Assembly (NCBI RefSeq): GCF_010731635.1
Contig: NZ_AP022583.1
Span: 992,001 to 1,056,000 of the forward strand
Length of the DNA: 64,000 nucleotides
Source: Mycobacterium noviomagense
GTDB taxonomy: Bacteria; Actinomycetota; Actinomycetes; Mycobacteriales; Mycobacteriaceae
Direction: 5' to 3'
Each line of letters begins with the position of its first letter. Positions within the stretch are counted from its first letter, which is position 1. The notes beneath the pieces are model-generated. The model had not been told where the DNA came from. It was given only the letters and a program-made list of their open reading frames with translations, and did no database searches. The position numbers and the translations under genes were made by a program. This document shows positions 35,194-42,979 of this stretch, one piece after another.

Positions 35194-36366
35194 TTACTGC
35201 GGCAGGCCCAGCACTCGCTGGGCGATGATGTTGCGGTGAATCTCCGAGGTGCCGCCGGCGATCGTGCCTGAGAAACTGCGGGCATAGCGCTCGAACCAGC
35301 TGGCGAAGTAATGGTCGAGGTTCATCGGAGCGTAGGGACCCGTCAGTGCGGGAGAGATGAGCCCGTCGGAGCGCGCCGATTCCAGCGCGTGCTCCGAGGC
35401 GTTTCGTTCGGCTTCGGAGCCGAGCAGCTTGAGTACCGACAGCGCGGGAACGTCTTCTTCCCCGCGGGCAGCGCGGGCCAGCGCCACCGATCCGAGCAGC
35501 CGCAGGGCGTGGTAGTCCATGACCAGCGTCGCGTAGTGGTCGCGGTCGAGCACGGTGGCGGGGTGGAAATCGGTGATCAGATTGTGGAGGCGATCGGCGA
35601 AACCCAGCCACATCATCGTGCGTTCATGGCCGAGCGATCCGTTGGCCACCCGCCAGCCCTGGTTCTCCTGCCCGACCAGGTTCTCCGCCGGGACCCGCAC
35701 ATCGGTGAAGAACACCTCGTTGAAGTCCAGGTCGTCGCGGCTACAGATCGACGGGAAGGGTCGCCGTACCACGCCCGGCGTATGGGTGGGTATCAAGAGT
35801 GCGCTGATCCCTTTGTGCTTGGGCGCGTTTGGGTCGGTGCGTACGAAGGTCAGCAACACGTCGGCGTCATGGGCTCCGGACGTCCACACCTTCTGCCCGC
35901 TGACCACGTAGTGGTCGCCGTCGCGCGCCGCCCGGGTACGCAGTGACGCCAGATCCGAGCCGGCGCTCGGCTCGCTCATCCCCAGCGATGCGGTGATCTC
36001 CGCCCGCAGGATCGGCACCGCCCAGCGGTGCTTCTGCTCCTCGGTGCCGAACGACAACAGCGACGCTGCAACGATATTCACGCCCTGCGGGTTGAAGCTG
36101 TGGTAGATGCGCCGCCGGCACAACTCCTCGAGGTGAACGAACTGCTGCAACACGGTGGCGTTGCGGCCGCCGAACTCCGGCGGTTGCCCGGGCAGCAGCC
36201 AGCCGTTGTCGAACAGCAGTCGCTGCCAGCGCCGCGCCCACGCCGGCATGTGCGAAACCGAGCGAGGCCGCTCCAGAGTCTCCGCCGCATCGGGCAGATG
36301 CTCGTCCAGGAAGGCGACAAACTCGGCCCGGAAGGCCTCGACGTCGGGATCAAAATTCAGCTGCAC
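35194..36366 (-). CDS. Acyl-CoA dehydrogenase, larger subunit of a pair
   Basis: A 390-aa FAD-dependent dehydrogenase with WLLPGQPPEFGGRNATVLQQ, ITASLGMSEPSAGSDLASLR, VVSGQKVWTSGAHDADVLL and a FSGTIAGGTSEIHRNIIAQR ending. It overlaps the second acyl-CoA dehydrogenase gene by 17 bp. Adjacent unlike pairs of this kind form alpha2-beta2 tetramers in steroid side-chain degradation (ChsE-type). The same quaternary design is likely here (inference). GTG 36366 is the start. Confidence 0.93.
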   Translation of the reverse strand: MQLNFDPDVEAFRAEFVAFLDEHLPDAAETLERPRSVSHMPAWARRWQRLLFDNGWLLPGQPPEFGGRNATVLQQFVHLEELCRRRIYHSFNPQGVNIVAASLLSFGTEEQKHRWAVPILRAEITASLGMSEPSAGSDLASLRTRAARDGDHYVVSGQKVWTSGAHDADVLLTFVRTDPNAPKHKGISALLIPTHTPGVVRRPFPSICSRDDLDFNEVFFTDVRVPAENLVGQENQGWRVANGSLGHERTMMWLGFADRLHNLITDFHPATVLDRDHYATLVMDYHALRLLGSVALARAARGEEDVPALSVLKLLGSEAERNASEHALESARSDGLISPALTGPYAPMNLDHYFASWFERYARSFSGTIAGGTSEIHRNIIAQRVLGLPQ

Positions 36367-37348
36367 GGTACTCCTCCGCGATCATCGCCCGATGCTGCGC
36401 AGCGCCGCCGAGCATGAGCTCGCCCGCCTTGGCCCGCTTGAGCGCGAACTGCAGATCGTTCTCCCAGGTGAATCCCATTGCGCCGAAAAGCTGCAGGCCG
36501 TGGCGGAAAACCAGCGCCTGGCACTCCCCCGCCGACGCCTTCGCCATTGCCGCCGCCAGCCGCCGCCGCGGGTCGTCCGCCGAAATCGTCAGCGCGGCAA
36601 AATATCCCAACGCGCGGGCGCGCTCTATTGCCACATGCATGTCGGCGGCCTTGTGCTGGACCGCCTGAAACGACCCGATCGGTACCCCGAACTGGTGGCG
36701 GCTGCGGACATGGTCGAGGACCAAGTCGAGAATGCGTTGGCAGGCACCGACCATCGTCATCGCCATCCCGGTCAGTGCGACATGGTGGGCACGCTCGGCG
36801 TCGACCTTGACCCGAGCGCTGTCGGGCACCGGCACTCCCGGGAAAGACACCTCCGCGACATGCAACACGGGGTCGAAGACCGAACTGCGCCGGGCAGACA
36901 CCGCACCCGCGCCGACAAGAAAGACCCCGGCGTCGGTCACCACCGCCAACCGGTCGACCCGGTCACCGTCGAGGACGTGGCGACCCGTGCCCTCCAGTGC
37001 CCATCCCTCGCCGTCCCGATGCGCGGTCACCCCCTCGTACACGGCGGCGCCGGACTCGTGCGGGTCGAAGCGGCCGCCGGCCAACGGCGCGAACTGGGTC
37101 ATGGTGGCCAAAAACGGCGTGGGGTCGGTGGCACGGCCGAGCTCTTCGAGCACGATGGCCAACTCGACCGCACTGGCCGAGTCGCTCAGGTCCGTCCAGC
37201 CGAGGTCCACATAGGACTTCCACAACGGCGTGGGGTCGACGCCGTCCTCGGCGACGCTGCGCACCAGCGAGGGCGGGCACTGCTTGGTGACGACGTCGCG
37301 CACCGTGTCGTGCCACAGCCGCTGGTCAGCATCGAACTCCAAAAGCAT
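36350..37348 (-). CDS. Acyl-CoA dehydrogenase, smaller subunit of a pair
   Basis: 332 aa from ATG 37348, behind GAGGAGG at good spacing. The protein is shorter than one-component dehydrogenases (about 380-400 aa), with a compact middle domain. The C-terminal domain has GSFQAVQHKAADMHVAIERA and LQLFGAMGFTWENDLQ, where the Glu of the usual active base region is retained. It probably forms a heterotetramer with the 35194 product, with catalysis shared unequally. A perfect GAGAAT-ATC-ATTCTC palindrome lies 34 bp upstream, between it and the divergent CMD gene. Confidence 0.92.
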   Translation of the reverse strand: MLLEFDADQRLWHDTVRDVVTKQCPPSLVRSVAEDGVDPTPLWKSYVDLGWTDLSDSASAVELAIVLEELGRATDPTPFLATMTQFAPLAGGRFDPHESGAAVYEGVTAHRDGEGWALEGTGRHVLDGDRVDRLAVVTDAGVFLVGAGAVSARRSSVFDPVLHVAEVSFPGVPVPDSARVKVDAERAHHVALTGMAMTMVGACQRILDLVLDHVRSRHQFGVPIGSFQAVQHKAADMHVAIERARALGYFAALTISADDPRRRLAAAMAKASAGECQALVFRHGLQLFGAMGFTWENDLQFALKRAKAGELMLGGAAQHRAMIAEEYRAAEF

Positions 37349-37381
37349 CCGGATCGCCTCCTCGCCGCCCCCCAACGCTCT

Positions 37382-37396
37382 GAGAATATCATTCTC
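37382..37396. promoter_or_regulatory. Regulon palindrome, perfect copy (site A)
   Basis: GAGAATATCATTCTC is a perfect 6-3-6 inverted repeat in the divergent gap between the acyl-CoA dehydrogenase pair and the CMD protein. On the other strand it reads GAGAATGATATTCTC, which matches the site at 38721 in 14 of 15 positions and the site at 61963 in 14 of 15. Size and symmetry suit a TetR-type dimer. Confidence 0.7.
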
Positions 37397-37443
37397 CGAT
37401 TAGCACAGTCACAATCTCATGCTCCTCGTAAAGGAGGCGACAC

Positions 37444-37824
37444 GTGGATCAGAAGACCTACGACAAGGGCCTGCAAATACGCTCCGCGGTGCTGGGCAAG
37501 GCGCATGTCGACAAGGCATTAGCCGAAGCCGACAACTTCACCAAGCCCCTTCAGGATCTCGTGACCGAGTACTGCTGGGGCTCGGTGTGGGGGCGCGACG
37601 GGCTTACCCACAAGACGCGCAGCATGCTCACCGTGGCCATGATTGCCGCGCTCAACCGACCGCATGAACTGCGGATGCACATCAAAGCGGCACTGACCAA
37701 CGGCGTCACCCGCGAAGAGATCCGCGAAATCCTGCTGCAGGTCGGCATCTACGCGGGCGTTCCGGCGGCCGTCGACAGCTTTCGCATAGCCCGCGAGACG
37801 TTCGCCGAACTCGACCAGGACTAG
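37444..37824 (+). CDS. Carboxymuconolactone decarboxylase family protein
   Basis: A 126-aa all-helical AhpD/CMD-fold protein from GTG 37444 (AGGAGG upstream). It contains WGSVWGRDGLTHKTRSMLTV, NRPHELRMHIKAALTNGVTR and EEIREILLQVGIYAGVPAAV, the CMD core including the His of the decarboxylase group (LRMHIKAA). There is no Cys pair as in peroxidatic AhpD. Gamma-carboxymuconolactone decarboxylase acts in aromatic ring cleavage, but many homologs do other reactions. Four bases separate it from the next gene, so it is co-transcribed. Confidence 0.9.
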   Translation: MDQKTYDKGLQIRSAVLGKAHVDKALAEADNFTKPLQDLVTEYCWGSVWGRDGLTHKTRSMLTVAMIAALNRPHELRMHIKAALTNGVTREEIREILLQVGIYAGVPAAVDSFRIARETFAELDQD

Positions 37825-37828
37825 GACC

Positions 37829-38728
37829 TTGGAGATCGGATTCATCGGCTTGGGCCACATGGGATTTCCCATCGCGCGCCGGCTCATCGAGGCCGGTCAC
37901 CGCGTGGTCGCCTTCGACACGCGCAGGGAAGCACTCGAGCGCCTCGTCGGCCACGGCGCGCATCCCGCATCCTCTCCGAAAGAGGTCGCTGATCGCGCCG
38001 AAACGGTGATGGCAAGCCTGCCCTCGCCCGCAGCGTCGCTTGAGGTCTCGACTGGCACAGGGGGCGTCATCCAGGGCTCGCGGGTCAAGCGCTATGTCGA
38101 CCTGTCGACCGTCGGCAGCCGAACCGCGACTCGCATCCATGACCTTCTTGCCAAGCGCAACGTCGTCGCGCTGGACAGTCCGGTCAGTGGCGGGGTCAAC
38201 GGGGCGGAGAACGGGACGCTTGCGGTCATGGTGTCCGGACCGAGGACCGAATTCGATTCGCTGCAGCCAGCTTTCACCACGATTGGCCGGCCGTTCTACG
38301 TCGGCGAGCAGCCGGGGTTAGCGCAGACGATGAAGCTGGCCAACAACATCTTGGCGGCCACCGTGTTGGCTGCGACTTCGGAGGCCGTCGTCATGGGAGT
38401 CAAGTCCGGTCTCGACCCCGACGTGATGGTCGAGGTGCTCAATGCGGGTTCCGGCGCGACCAGCGCCAGCCGCGACAAGTTCCCGCGCGCGATCCTGCCG
38501 CGCACTTTCGACTACGGCTTTGCTACCGGGCTGATGGTCAAAGATGTCCGGCTCTATCTCGACGAAGCCGAAGCGCTGGGGGTGCCGACCGGTGTCGCTG
38601 AAGCGGTCGCACGGCTCTGGGAAGACACGGTCCGCGATCAGGGCCCGGAGTCGGATTTCACGACCGTTATCAAGTCGATCGAACAGGCCGCCGGCGTAAT
38701 CGTGGGCGCCCGCCGCATGCGAGAATGA
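37829..38728 (+). CDS. NAD(P)-dependent beta-hydroxyacid dehydrogenase (3-hydroxyisobutyrate dehydrogenase-like)
   Basis: 299 aa from TTG 37829. The Rossmann motif is IGFIGLGHMGFPIA, the substrate loop DSPVSGGVNGAENGTLAVMV, and the catalytic Lys lies in QTMKLANNIL. A helical C-terminal domain with SRDKFPRAILPRTFDYGFAT completes a normal-length family member. Such enzymes oxidise beta-hydroxyacids or reduce the semialdehydes. Two further paralogs lie at 47101 and 47913. It shares a transcript with the CMD gene. The site-C palindrome begins inside its last codons (38721). Confidence 0.92.
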   Translation: MEIGFIGLGHMGFPIARRLIEAGHRVVAFDTRREALERLVGHGAHPASSPKEVADRAETVMASLPSPAASLEVSTGTGGVIQGSRVKRYVDLSTVGSRTATRIHDLLAKRNVVALDSPVSGGVNGAENGTLAVMVSGPRTEFDSLQPAFTTIGRPFYVGEQPGLAQTMKLANNILAATVLAATSEAVVMGVKSGLDPDVMVEVLNAGSGATSASRDKFPRAILPRTFDYGFATGLMVKDVRLYLDEAEALGVPTGVAEAVARLWEDTVRDQGPESDFTTVIKSIEQAAGVIVGARRMRE

Positions 38729-38735
38729 TATTATC
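38721..38735. promoter_or_regulatory. Regulon palindrome, near-perfect copy (site C)
   Basis: GAGAATGATATTATC differs at one base from the reverse strand of the site at 37382. It overlaps the stop region of the preceding gene and lies about 180 bp upstream of the amidohydrolase operon (38913). Confidence 0.55.
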
Positions 38736-38824
38736 CGTTCTGAAGAACTTCCCTTACAGCTCGTGGTGGCAATAGTGGCGACTACCAGGGACAATGTTTA
38801 ATCGAAATGCTTACCGGAAACGCG

Positions 38825-38854
38825 TTGATTGGCGAGCGGCAAAAATGTTAGATT
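38825..38854 (+). promoter_or_regulatory. Candidate sigma-A-type promoter for the amidohydrolase operon
   Basis: TTGATT (38825-38830) and TAGATT (38849-38854) are separated by 18 bases, and the GTG start follows 58 bases later. This is by-eye evidence only, in a gap otherwise without features besides site C. Confidence 0.3.
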
Positions 38855-38912
38855 ACCTAGCGTATGGCCACCTGGTCCGACATCGTCGTCGGAACCGCGG
38901 AGGGTTGGTTTA

Positions 38913-40007
38913 GTGATACAGCATCCCGACGGAACCCGTACGCCCGTCATCGACGCGAGCGTGCACATTTTCTCCGCGTCCACTCCTGACATCCGCAAGT
39001 TCCTGCGGGAGCCGTTCAAGAGCCGCGGCTTCCCCGACTATGAGATGGACTGGTACGGCGCGCCGGGCGGCGAGTACGCACGCGACACCCACGGGCCGGA
39101 CCGCAGCTATCCGGGCTCCAACCCGGATTTCGTGGGGAACCATCTCTTCAACGAACGCGGTGTCGACGTCGCGGTGCTGCACCCGATGGGTCGCGGCATC
39201 ATGCCCGACCGGCATCTGGGCAGCGCACTGTGCGCGGCACACAACGAGATGATGGTGGCGCGTTGGCTGGAAAACGCAGAGTTCGGTGAGCGCTTCCGCG
39301 GCACCATCCGGCTGAATCCCGATGACATCGCCGGCGCGCTGCGCGAGCTCGCGAAGTACAAAGACCATCCCCGCGTCGTGCAGATCGGTGTTCCGCTGCA
39401 GTCCCGTGAGCTCTACGGCAAGCCGCAGTTCTGGCCCCTGTGGGAAGCCGCGGCCGACGCCAATCTTCCGGTGGCCGTGCACATCGAAACCGGTGAAGGC
39501 ATCGGGTACCCGCCAACACCGTCGGGGCACACCCAGACCTACGAGCAGTACGTCAGCTTCATGGCGCTGAACTACCTGTACCACCTGATGAACATGATCG
39601 CCGAGGGAGTCTTCGAGCGTTTCCCGACGCTGAAGTTCGTCTGGGCCGACGGTGCCGCCGATTTCGTCACGCCGTTCATCTGGCGGATGGACACCTTCGG
39701 CCGGCCGCACTTGGAGCAGACGCCGTGGGCGCCGCGGATCCCGAGTGACTACCTGCCCGGGCATGTGTACTTCATCGCCGGCGGTCTGGACGGCCCTCCG
39801 CGCGACGCCGAGTTCGCCGACCAGTGGTTCGGCTTCACCGGCAAGGAAGACATGGTGATGTTCGGCTCGAGCTATCCGCACTGGCAGTGCTGGGATGCCA
39901 GCCAGCTGCCCAGCGCGCTCACCGCCGAGCAACGCGAAAAGGTGTGCTGGCGCAACGCCGCTGGGCTCTACGGCATAGACATTCCGGCACAGTTGGCCGC
40001 ACAGTAG
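38913..40007 (+). CDS. Amidohydrolase family 2 protein with altered metal motif
   Basis: 364 aa from GTG 38913, where GGAGGG sits at ideal distance; upstream codons only extend the frame. The TIM-barrel family includes ACMSD-like decarboxylases. It shows VIDASVHIFSA near the N-terminus, VAVHIETGEG, and FPTLKFVWADGA. At the final metal site, where relatives (including its neighbour at 40030) have SSDYPHW, this protein has GSSYPHW, so the usual Asp is Ser. It may bind metal differently or act as a partner subunit. It is followed after 22 bp by the related amidohydrolase, and both belong to one operon. Confidence 0.9.
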   Translation: MIQHPDGTRTPVIDASVHIFSASTPDIRKFLREPFKSRGFPDYEMDWYGAPGGEYARDTHGPDRSYPGSNPDFVGNHLFNERGVDVAVLHPMGRGIMPDRHLGSALCAAHNEMMVARWLENAEFGERFRGTIRLNPDDIAGALRELAKYKDHPRVVQIGVPLQSRELYGKPQFWPLWEAAADANLPVAVHIETGEGIGYPPTPSGHTQTYEQYVSFMALNYLYHLMNMIAEGVFERFPTLKFVWADGAADFVTPFIWRMDTFGRPHLEQTPWAPRIPSDYLPGHVYFIAGGLDGPPRDAEFADQWFGFTGKEDMVMFGSSYPHWQCWDASQLPSALTAEQREKVCWRNAAGLYGIDIPAQLAAQ

Positions 40008-40029
40008 ACGTAGACCAAGGGAGACCGCG

Positions 40030-41175
40030 ATGACGCTGATACAAACCCAAGAACGGGTTCCCGCGAAGGAGCAAATCGCCGTCCGGTGCGTGGACTCCGA
40101 CGTCCACCCGGTACCGAAACGCGGTGAGCTCACTCAATACATCCCCGAGCCGTGGCGCAGCAAGTTCTTCCTGCAGCACCGGGTCGGCGAGCTCATCTAC
40201 TACGACGCTCCCGACTACGCGCACTCCTACGCCATGCGGGTGGATACCTTCCCGCCCGACGGCGAATTCCCCGGCAGCGACCCGGACATGGCGTTCCGGC
40301 AGCTGATCATGGAGGCCGGCTCCGACATCGCGATTCTCGAGCCCGCCGCGCGCAGTCCGAAGCATCCCGAAGCACACCAGGCGATGTCGTCCGCACTCAA
40401 CGATTGGCAGGCCAACCACTGGCTGGACAGCCACAACAACTGGCACCAGCGCTGGCGCGGGTCGATCTGCGTGGCCATCGAAGATCCCGAAGGGGCGGCC
40501 CGCGAGATCGAGCGGTGGGCCGGACACCCCTACATGGCGCAGATCCTGATCAAGGCCGAACCGCGGCCGTCATGGGGCCACCGGATGTACGACCCGATAT
40601 GGGCGGCGGCTACCAAACACGACATCGTGGTGAGCTGCCATCTGTCCCGCAGCAACTACGAGATGCTGCCCATGCCGCCGGTCGGGTTCCCGAGCTACAA
40701 CCACGACTTCATGGTCACCTACTCGCTGCTGGCCGCCAACCAGGTGATGAGCCTGATCTTCGACGGCGTCTTCGACCGCTTCCCCACGCTGCGAATCGTG
40801 TTCGTCGAGCACGCGTTCAGCTGGATACTGCCGCTGATGTGGCGGATGGACGCCATCTACGAGGCCCGCAAGTCGTGGGTGGACATCAAACGCAAGCCAA
40901 GTGAATACGTCAAGGACCACATCAAGTTCACCACCCAGCCGCTCGATTATCCGGAGGACAAGACCGAGCTGACGCGGGCGCTGGAGTGGATGGAGTGCGA
41001 CAAGATCCTGCTGTATTCCTCGGACTACCCGCACTGGACCTTCGACGACCCGCGCTGGCTGGTCAAGCACCTACCCAAAGCGGCCCGCGAAGCCGTCATG
41101 TTCAAAAACGGCATCGCCACCTATCACCTCCCCGAGACGGTTCCCGTCCTCGAAGGTCAGGTGCGGGTGTTCTAG
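40030..41175 (+). CDS. Amidohydrolase family 2 protein (ACMSD-like)
   Basis: 381 aa from ATG 40030 (GGGAGA upstream). Metal-dependent TIM barrel with CVDSDVHPVP at the start, VVSCHLSRSNYEM, the FPTLRIVFVEHAFSWILPLM block (conserved Glu-His) and LLYSSDYPHWTFDDP with the final Asp. All expected metal and catalytic positions can be seen. Relatives decarboxylate or hydrolyse aromatic and semialdehyde acids. It directly abuts the Rieske ferredoxin gene (TAG then ATG). It is a paralog of the proteins at 38913 and 60449. Confidence 0.92.
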   Translation: MTLIQTQERVPAKEQIAVRCVDSDVHPVPKRGELTQYIPEPWRSKFFLQHRVGELIYYDAPDYAHSYAMRVDTFPPDGEFPGSDPDMAFRQLIMEAGSDIAILEPAARSPKHPEAHQAMSSALNDWQANHWLDSHNNWHQRWRGSICVAIEDPEGAAREIERWAGHPYMAQILIKAEPRPSWGHRMYDPIWAAATKHDIVVSCHLSRSNYEMLPMPPVGFPSYNHDFMVTYSLLAANQVMSLIFDGVFDRFPTLRIVFVEHAFSWILPLMWRMDAIYEARKSWVDIKRKPSEYVKDHIKFTTQPLDYPEDKTELTRALEWMECDKILLYSSDYPHWTFDDPRWLVKHLPKAAREAVMFKNGIATYHLPETVPVLEGQVRVF

Positions 41176-41568
41176 ATGCCCGCCCAGACCACACGGCCCC
41201 GGCTGGCCCAGGGCCGCGAGCATGTCGTCGCCACGGTGGACGAAATACCGCCGGGCACACACAAACTGGTGCCGATCGGGCGCCACGGCGTCGGCGTGTA
41301 CAACATCAACGGCACCTTCTACGCGATCGCGAATTACTGCCCGCACCAAGGCGGTCCGCTGTGTTCCGGGCGGCTGCGGGGCCGCACTGTTGTCGACGAA
41401 GACGTGCCCGGCGACGCGGTGGTGGTCCGCGACCAGGAATTCATTTACTGCCCGTGGCACCAATGGGGTTTCGAGCTCGCGACCGGCACGACCGCAGTCA
41501 AGCCGGAGTGGAGCATTCGCACCTACCCGGTCCGGGTGGTGGGCAACGATGTGCTGGTGCAGGCGTGA
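41176..41568 (+). CDS. Rieske [2Fe-2S] ferredoxin-type protein
   Basis: A 130-aa single-domain Rieske protein. The cluster ligands are in NYCPHQGGPLC and YCPWHQWGF, in the order Cys-x-His ... Cys-x2-His. A loop GRTVVDEDVPGDAVV lies between the two ligand pairs. The start directly follows the amidohydrolase stop, so the genes are coupled. Proteins of this size serve as electron carriers to oxygenases; a possible customer is the Rieske oxygenase at 62536 or a P450. Confidence 0.92.
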   Translation: MPAQTTRPRLAQGREHVVATVDEIPPGTHKLVPIGRHGVGVYNINGTFYAIANYCPHQGGPLCSGRLRGRTVVDEDVPGDAVVVRDQEFIYCPWHQWGFELATGTTAVKPEWSIRTYPVRVVGNDVLVQA

Positions 41569-41618
41569 ACGCGCGACGGCGACGATGCAGAGCGAAGCGA
41601 TGAGGAGGAGCGTCGCCA

Positions 41619-42503
41619 ATGACAGGAGCGTGGCCGGTGTCTTCTGTTGAAGTGAACGGCGGCAACGTCGTCTACGAAATCCTCGGCGACTCAGGGGATC
41701 TGATCGTTCTGACACCGGGCGGGCGGTTCAGCAAGGAAATCCCGGGTCTGCGCCCGTTGGCTGAGGCGCTGGTGGACGGCGGGTATCAGGTCTTGCTGTG
41801 GGACCGGCCGAACTGCGGGGCATCCGATGTGCAGTTCTACGGGCAAAGCGAATCGCACATGCGCGCCGAGACTTTGCAGGGCTTGCTGACCAAGCTCGAT
41901 CTCGGCCCCTGCATTCTCGCTGGCGGCTCGGGTGGGGCGCGGGATTCGATGTTGACGACGATGCTTTATCCCGAGCTCGTCACCAAGCTGGTGGTGTGGA
42001 ACATCGTCGGCGGTATCTACGGCACGTTCGTCCTTGGCTCCTACTACGTGATCCCGAGCATTCTCGCGGCGCGCGGAACGGGCATGGAAGGGGTTGTAAA
42101 AGTTCCCGAATGGCGCGAGCGAATCGAGGAGAATCCGAACAACAAACAGCGATTCCTCGAGCTCGACCGCGACGAGTTCCTCAAGGTGATGTTGCGCTGG
42201 CTGGGCGCGTTCGTCTCTAAGCCGGGGCAGACCATTCCTGGTGTCGACGACGAAATGTTCGACCGGATCACGGTTCCGACCCTGATCATCCGCGGCGGCG
42301 AGAACGACTGGGATCATCCTAAGCGGACGTCATTGGAAGTCAGCTGTCTGATCAAGGGATCGAAGCTCATCGACCCGCCCTGGCCGGAGGATGCCTGGGA
42401 GCGTGCCGCTGAAGAGCGCGCCGCGGGAAAAGTGAAGCATTTCAACATGTTCGACACATGGGTGCAGGCCGCGCCCGCGATCCTGGAATTCCTGGGCTCG
42501 TGA
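41619..42503 (+). CDS. Alpha/beta hydrolase
   Basis: 294 aa from ATG 41619 (GGAGGAG upstream). The nucleophile elbow AGGSGGARDS places Ser104. LWDRPNCGASD and a late LIIRGGENDWDHP supply the strand order and a catalytic Asp region. Typical of C-C bond hydrolases and esterases of ring-cleavage pathways. It ends the plus-strand run from 38913. The next gene (42506) is convergent with a 2-bp gap. Substrate unknown. Confidence 0.9.
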   Translation: MTGAWPVSSVEVNGGNVVYEILGDSGDLIVLTPGGRFSKEIPGLRPLAEALVDGGYQVLLWDRPNCGASDVQFYGQSESHMRAETLQGLLTKLDLGPCILAGGSGGARDSMLTTMLYPELVTKLVVWNIVGGIYGTFVLGSYYVIPSILAARGTGMEGVVKVPEWRERIEENPNNKQRFLELDRDEFLKVMLRWLGAFVSKPGQTIPGVDDEMFDRITVPTLIIRGGENDWDHPKRTSLEVSCLIKGSKLIDPPWPEDAWERAAEERAAGKVKHFNMFDTWVQAAPAILEFLGS

Positions 42504-42505
42504 TG

Positions 42506-42979
42506 TCAGTCGGTGCGGATGTGGACTTCGCAGTTGAGCGAGGCTTCCAGTGCGGTGTGGATGCGGCTTTCCGGGATGCGGTCCAGATCGGACTGGCGCA
42601 GCGTCACGTAGACGATGTCGTAGCCGTCGTCGCCGGCCACGCGCTTGATGTCGCCGGTGAGGCCGAAGCCGGAAAGCACGCCGTGGGCGTCGTCGTCGGT
42701 TCCTCTGCTGACGTAGGTGACCACTCCGGCAGCCGGCGCGGTACCGAAAGCCTTGGCGCACATGTCGACCGCGGTTTGTTTGAGAGTGTGGGCGTCGTCG
42801 CCGGCGATCAGCAGCTGCACTTCCCGCCGCGTCACCGACGTAGCCGCAAGGTCTTTGTCCACTACCTCCGCGCCGGCATCGCCGGCCAGTTGCCGGAGCG
42901 CAGTCATGCCCTCGTCTAACCGCGCCGGGGCCAACGTGCCAGAGGGATCGACATTGACCCGCACCACCGCAGTTCGCAT
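42506..42979 (-). CDS. Hypothetical protein, unknown family
   Basis: 157 aa, acidic. It opens with MRTAVVRVNVDPSGTLAPAR as a beta strand and later shows REVQLLIAGDDAHTLKQTAV and DIVYVTLRQSDLDRIPES. No signal peptide, membrane helix or catalytic motif is visible. The alternating strand/helix pattern suggests a ferredoxin-like alpha/beta fold. Its ATG shares the CATG palindrome with the divergent NuoF-like gene. The function is not recognised. Confidence 0.72.
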   Translation of the reverse strand: MRTAVVRVNVDPSGTLAPARLDEGMTALRQLAGDAGAEVVDKDLAATSVTRREVQLLIAGDDAHTLKQTAVDMCAKAFGTAPAAGVVTYVSRGTDDDAHGVLSGFGLTGDIKRVAGDDGYDIVYVTLRQSDLDRIPESRIHTALEASLNCEVHIRTD

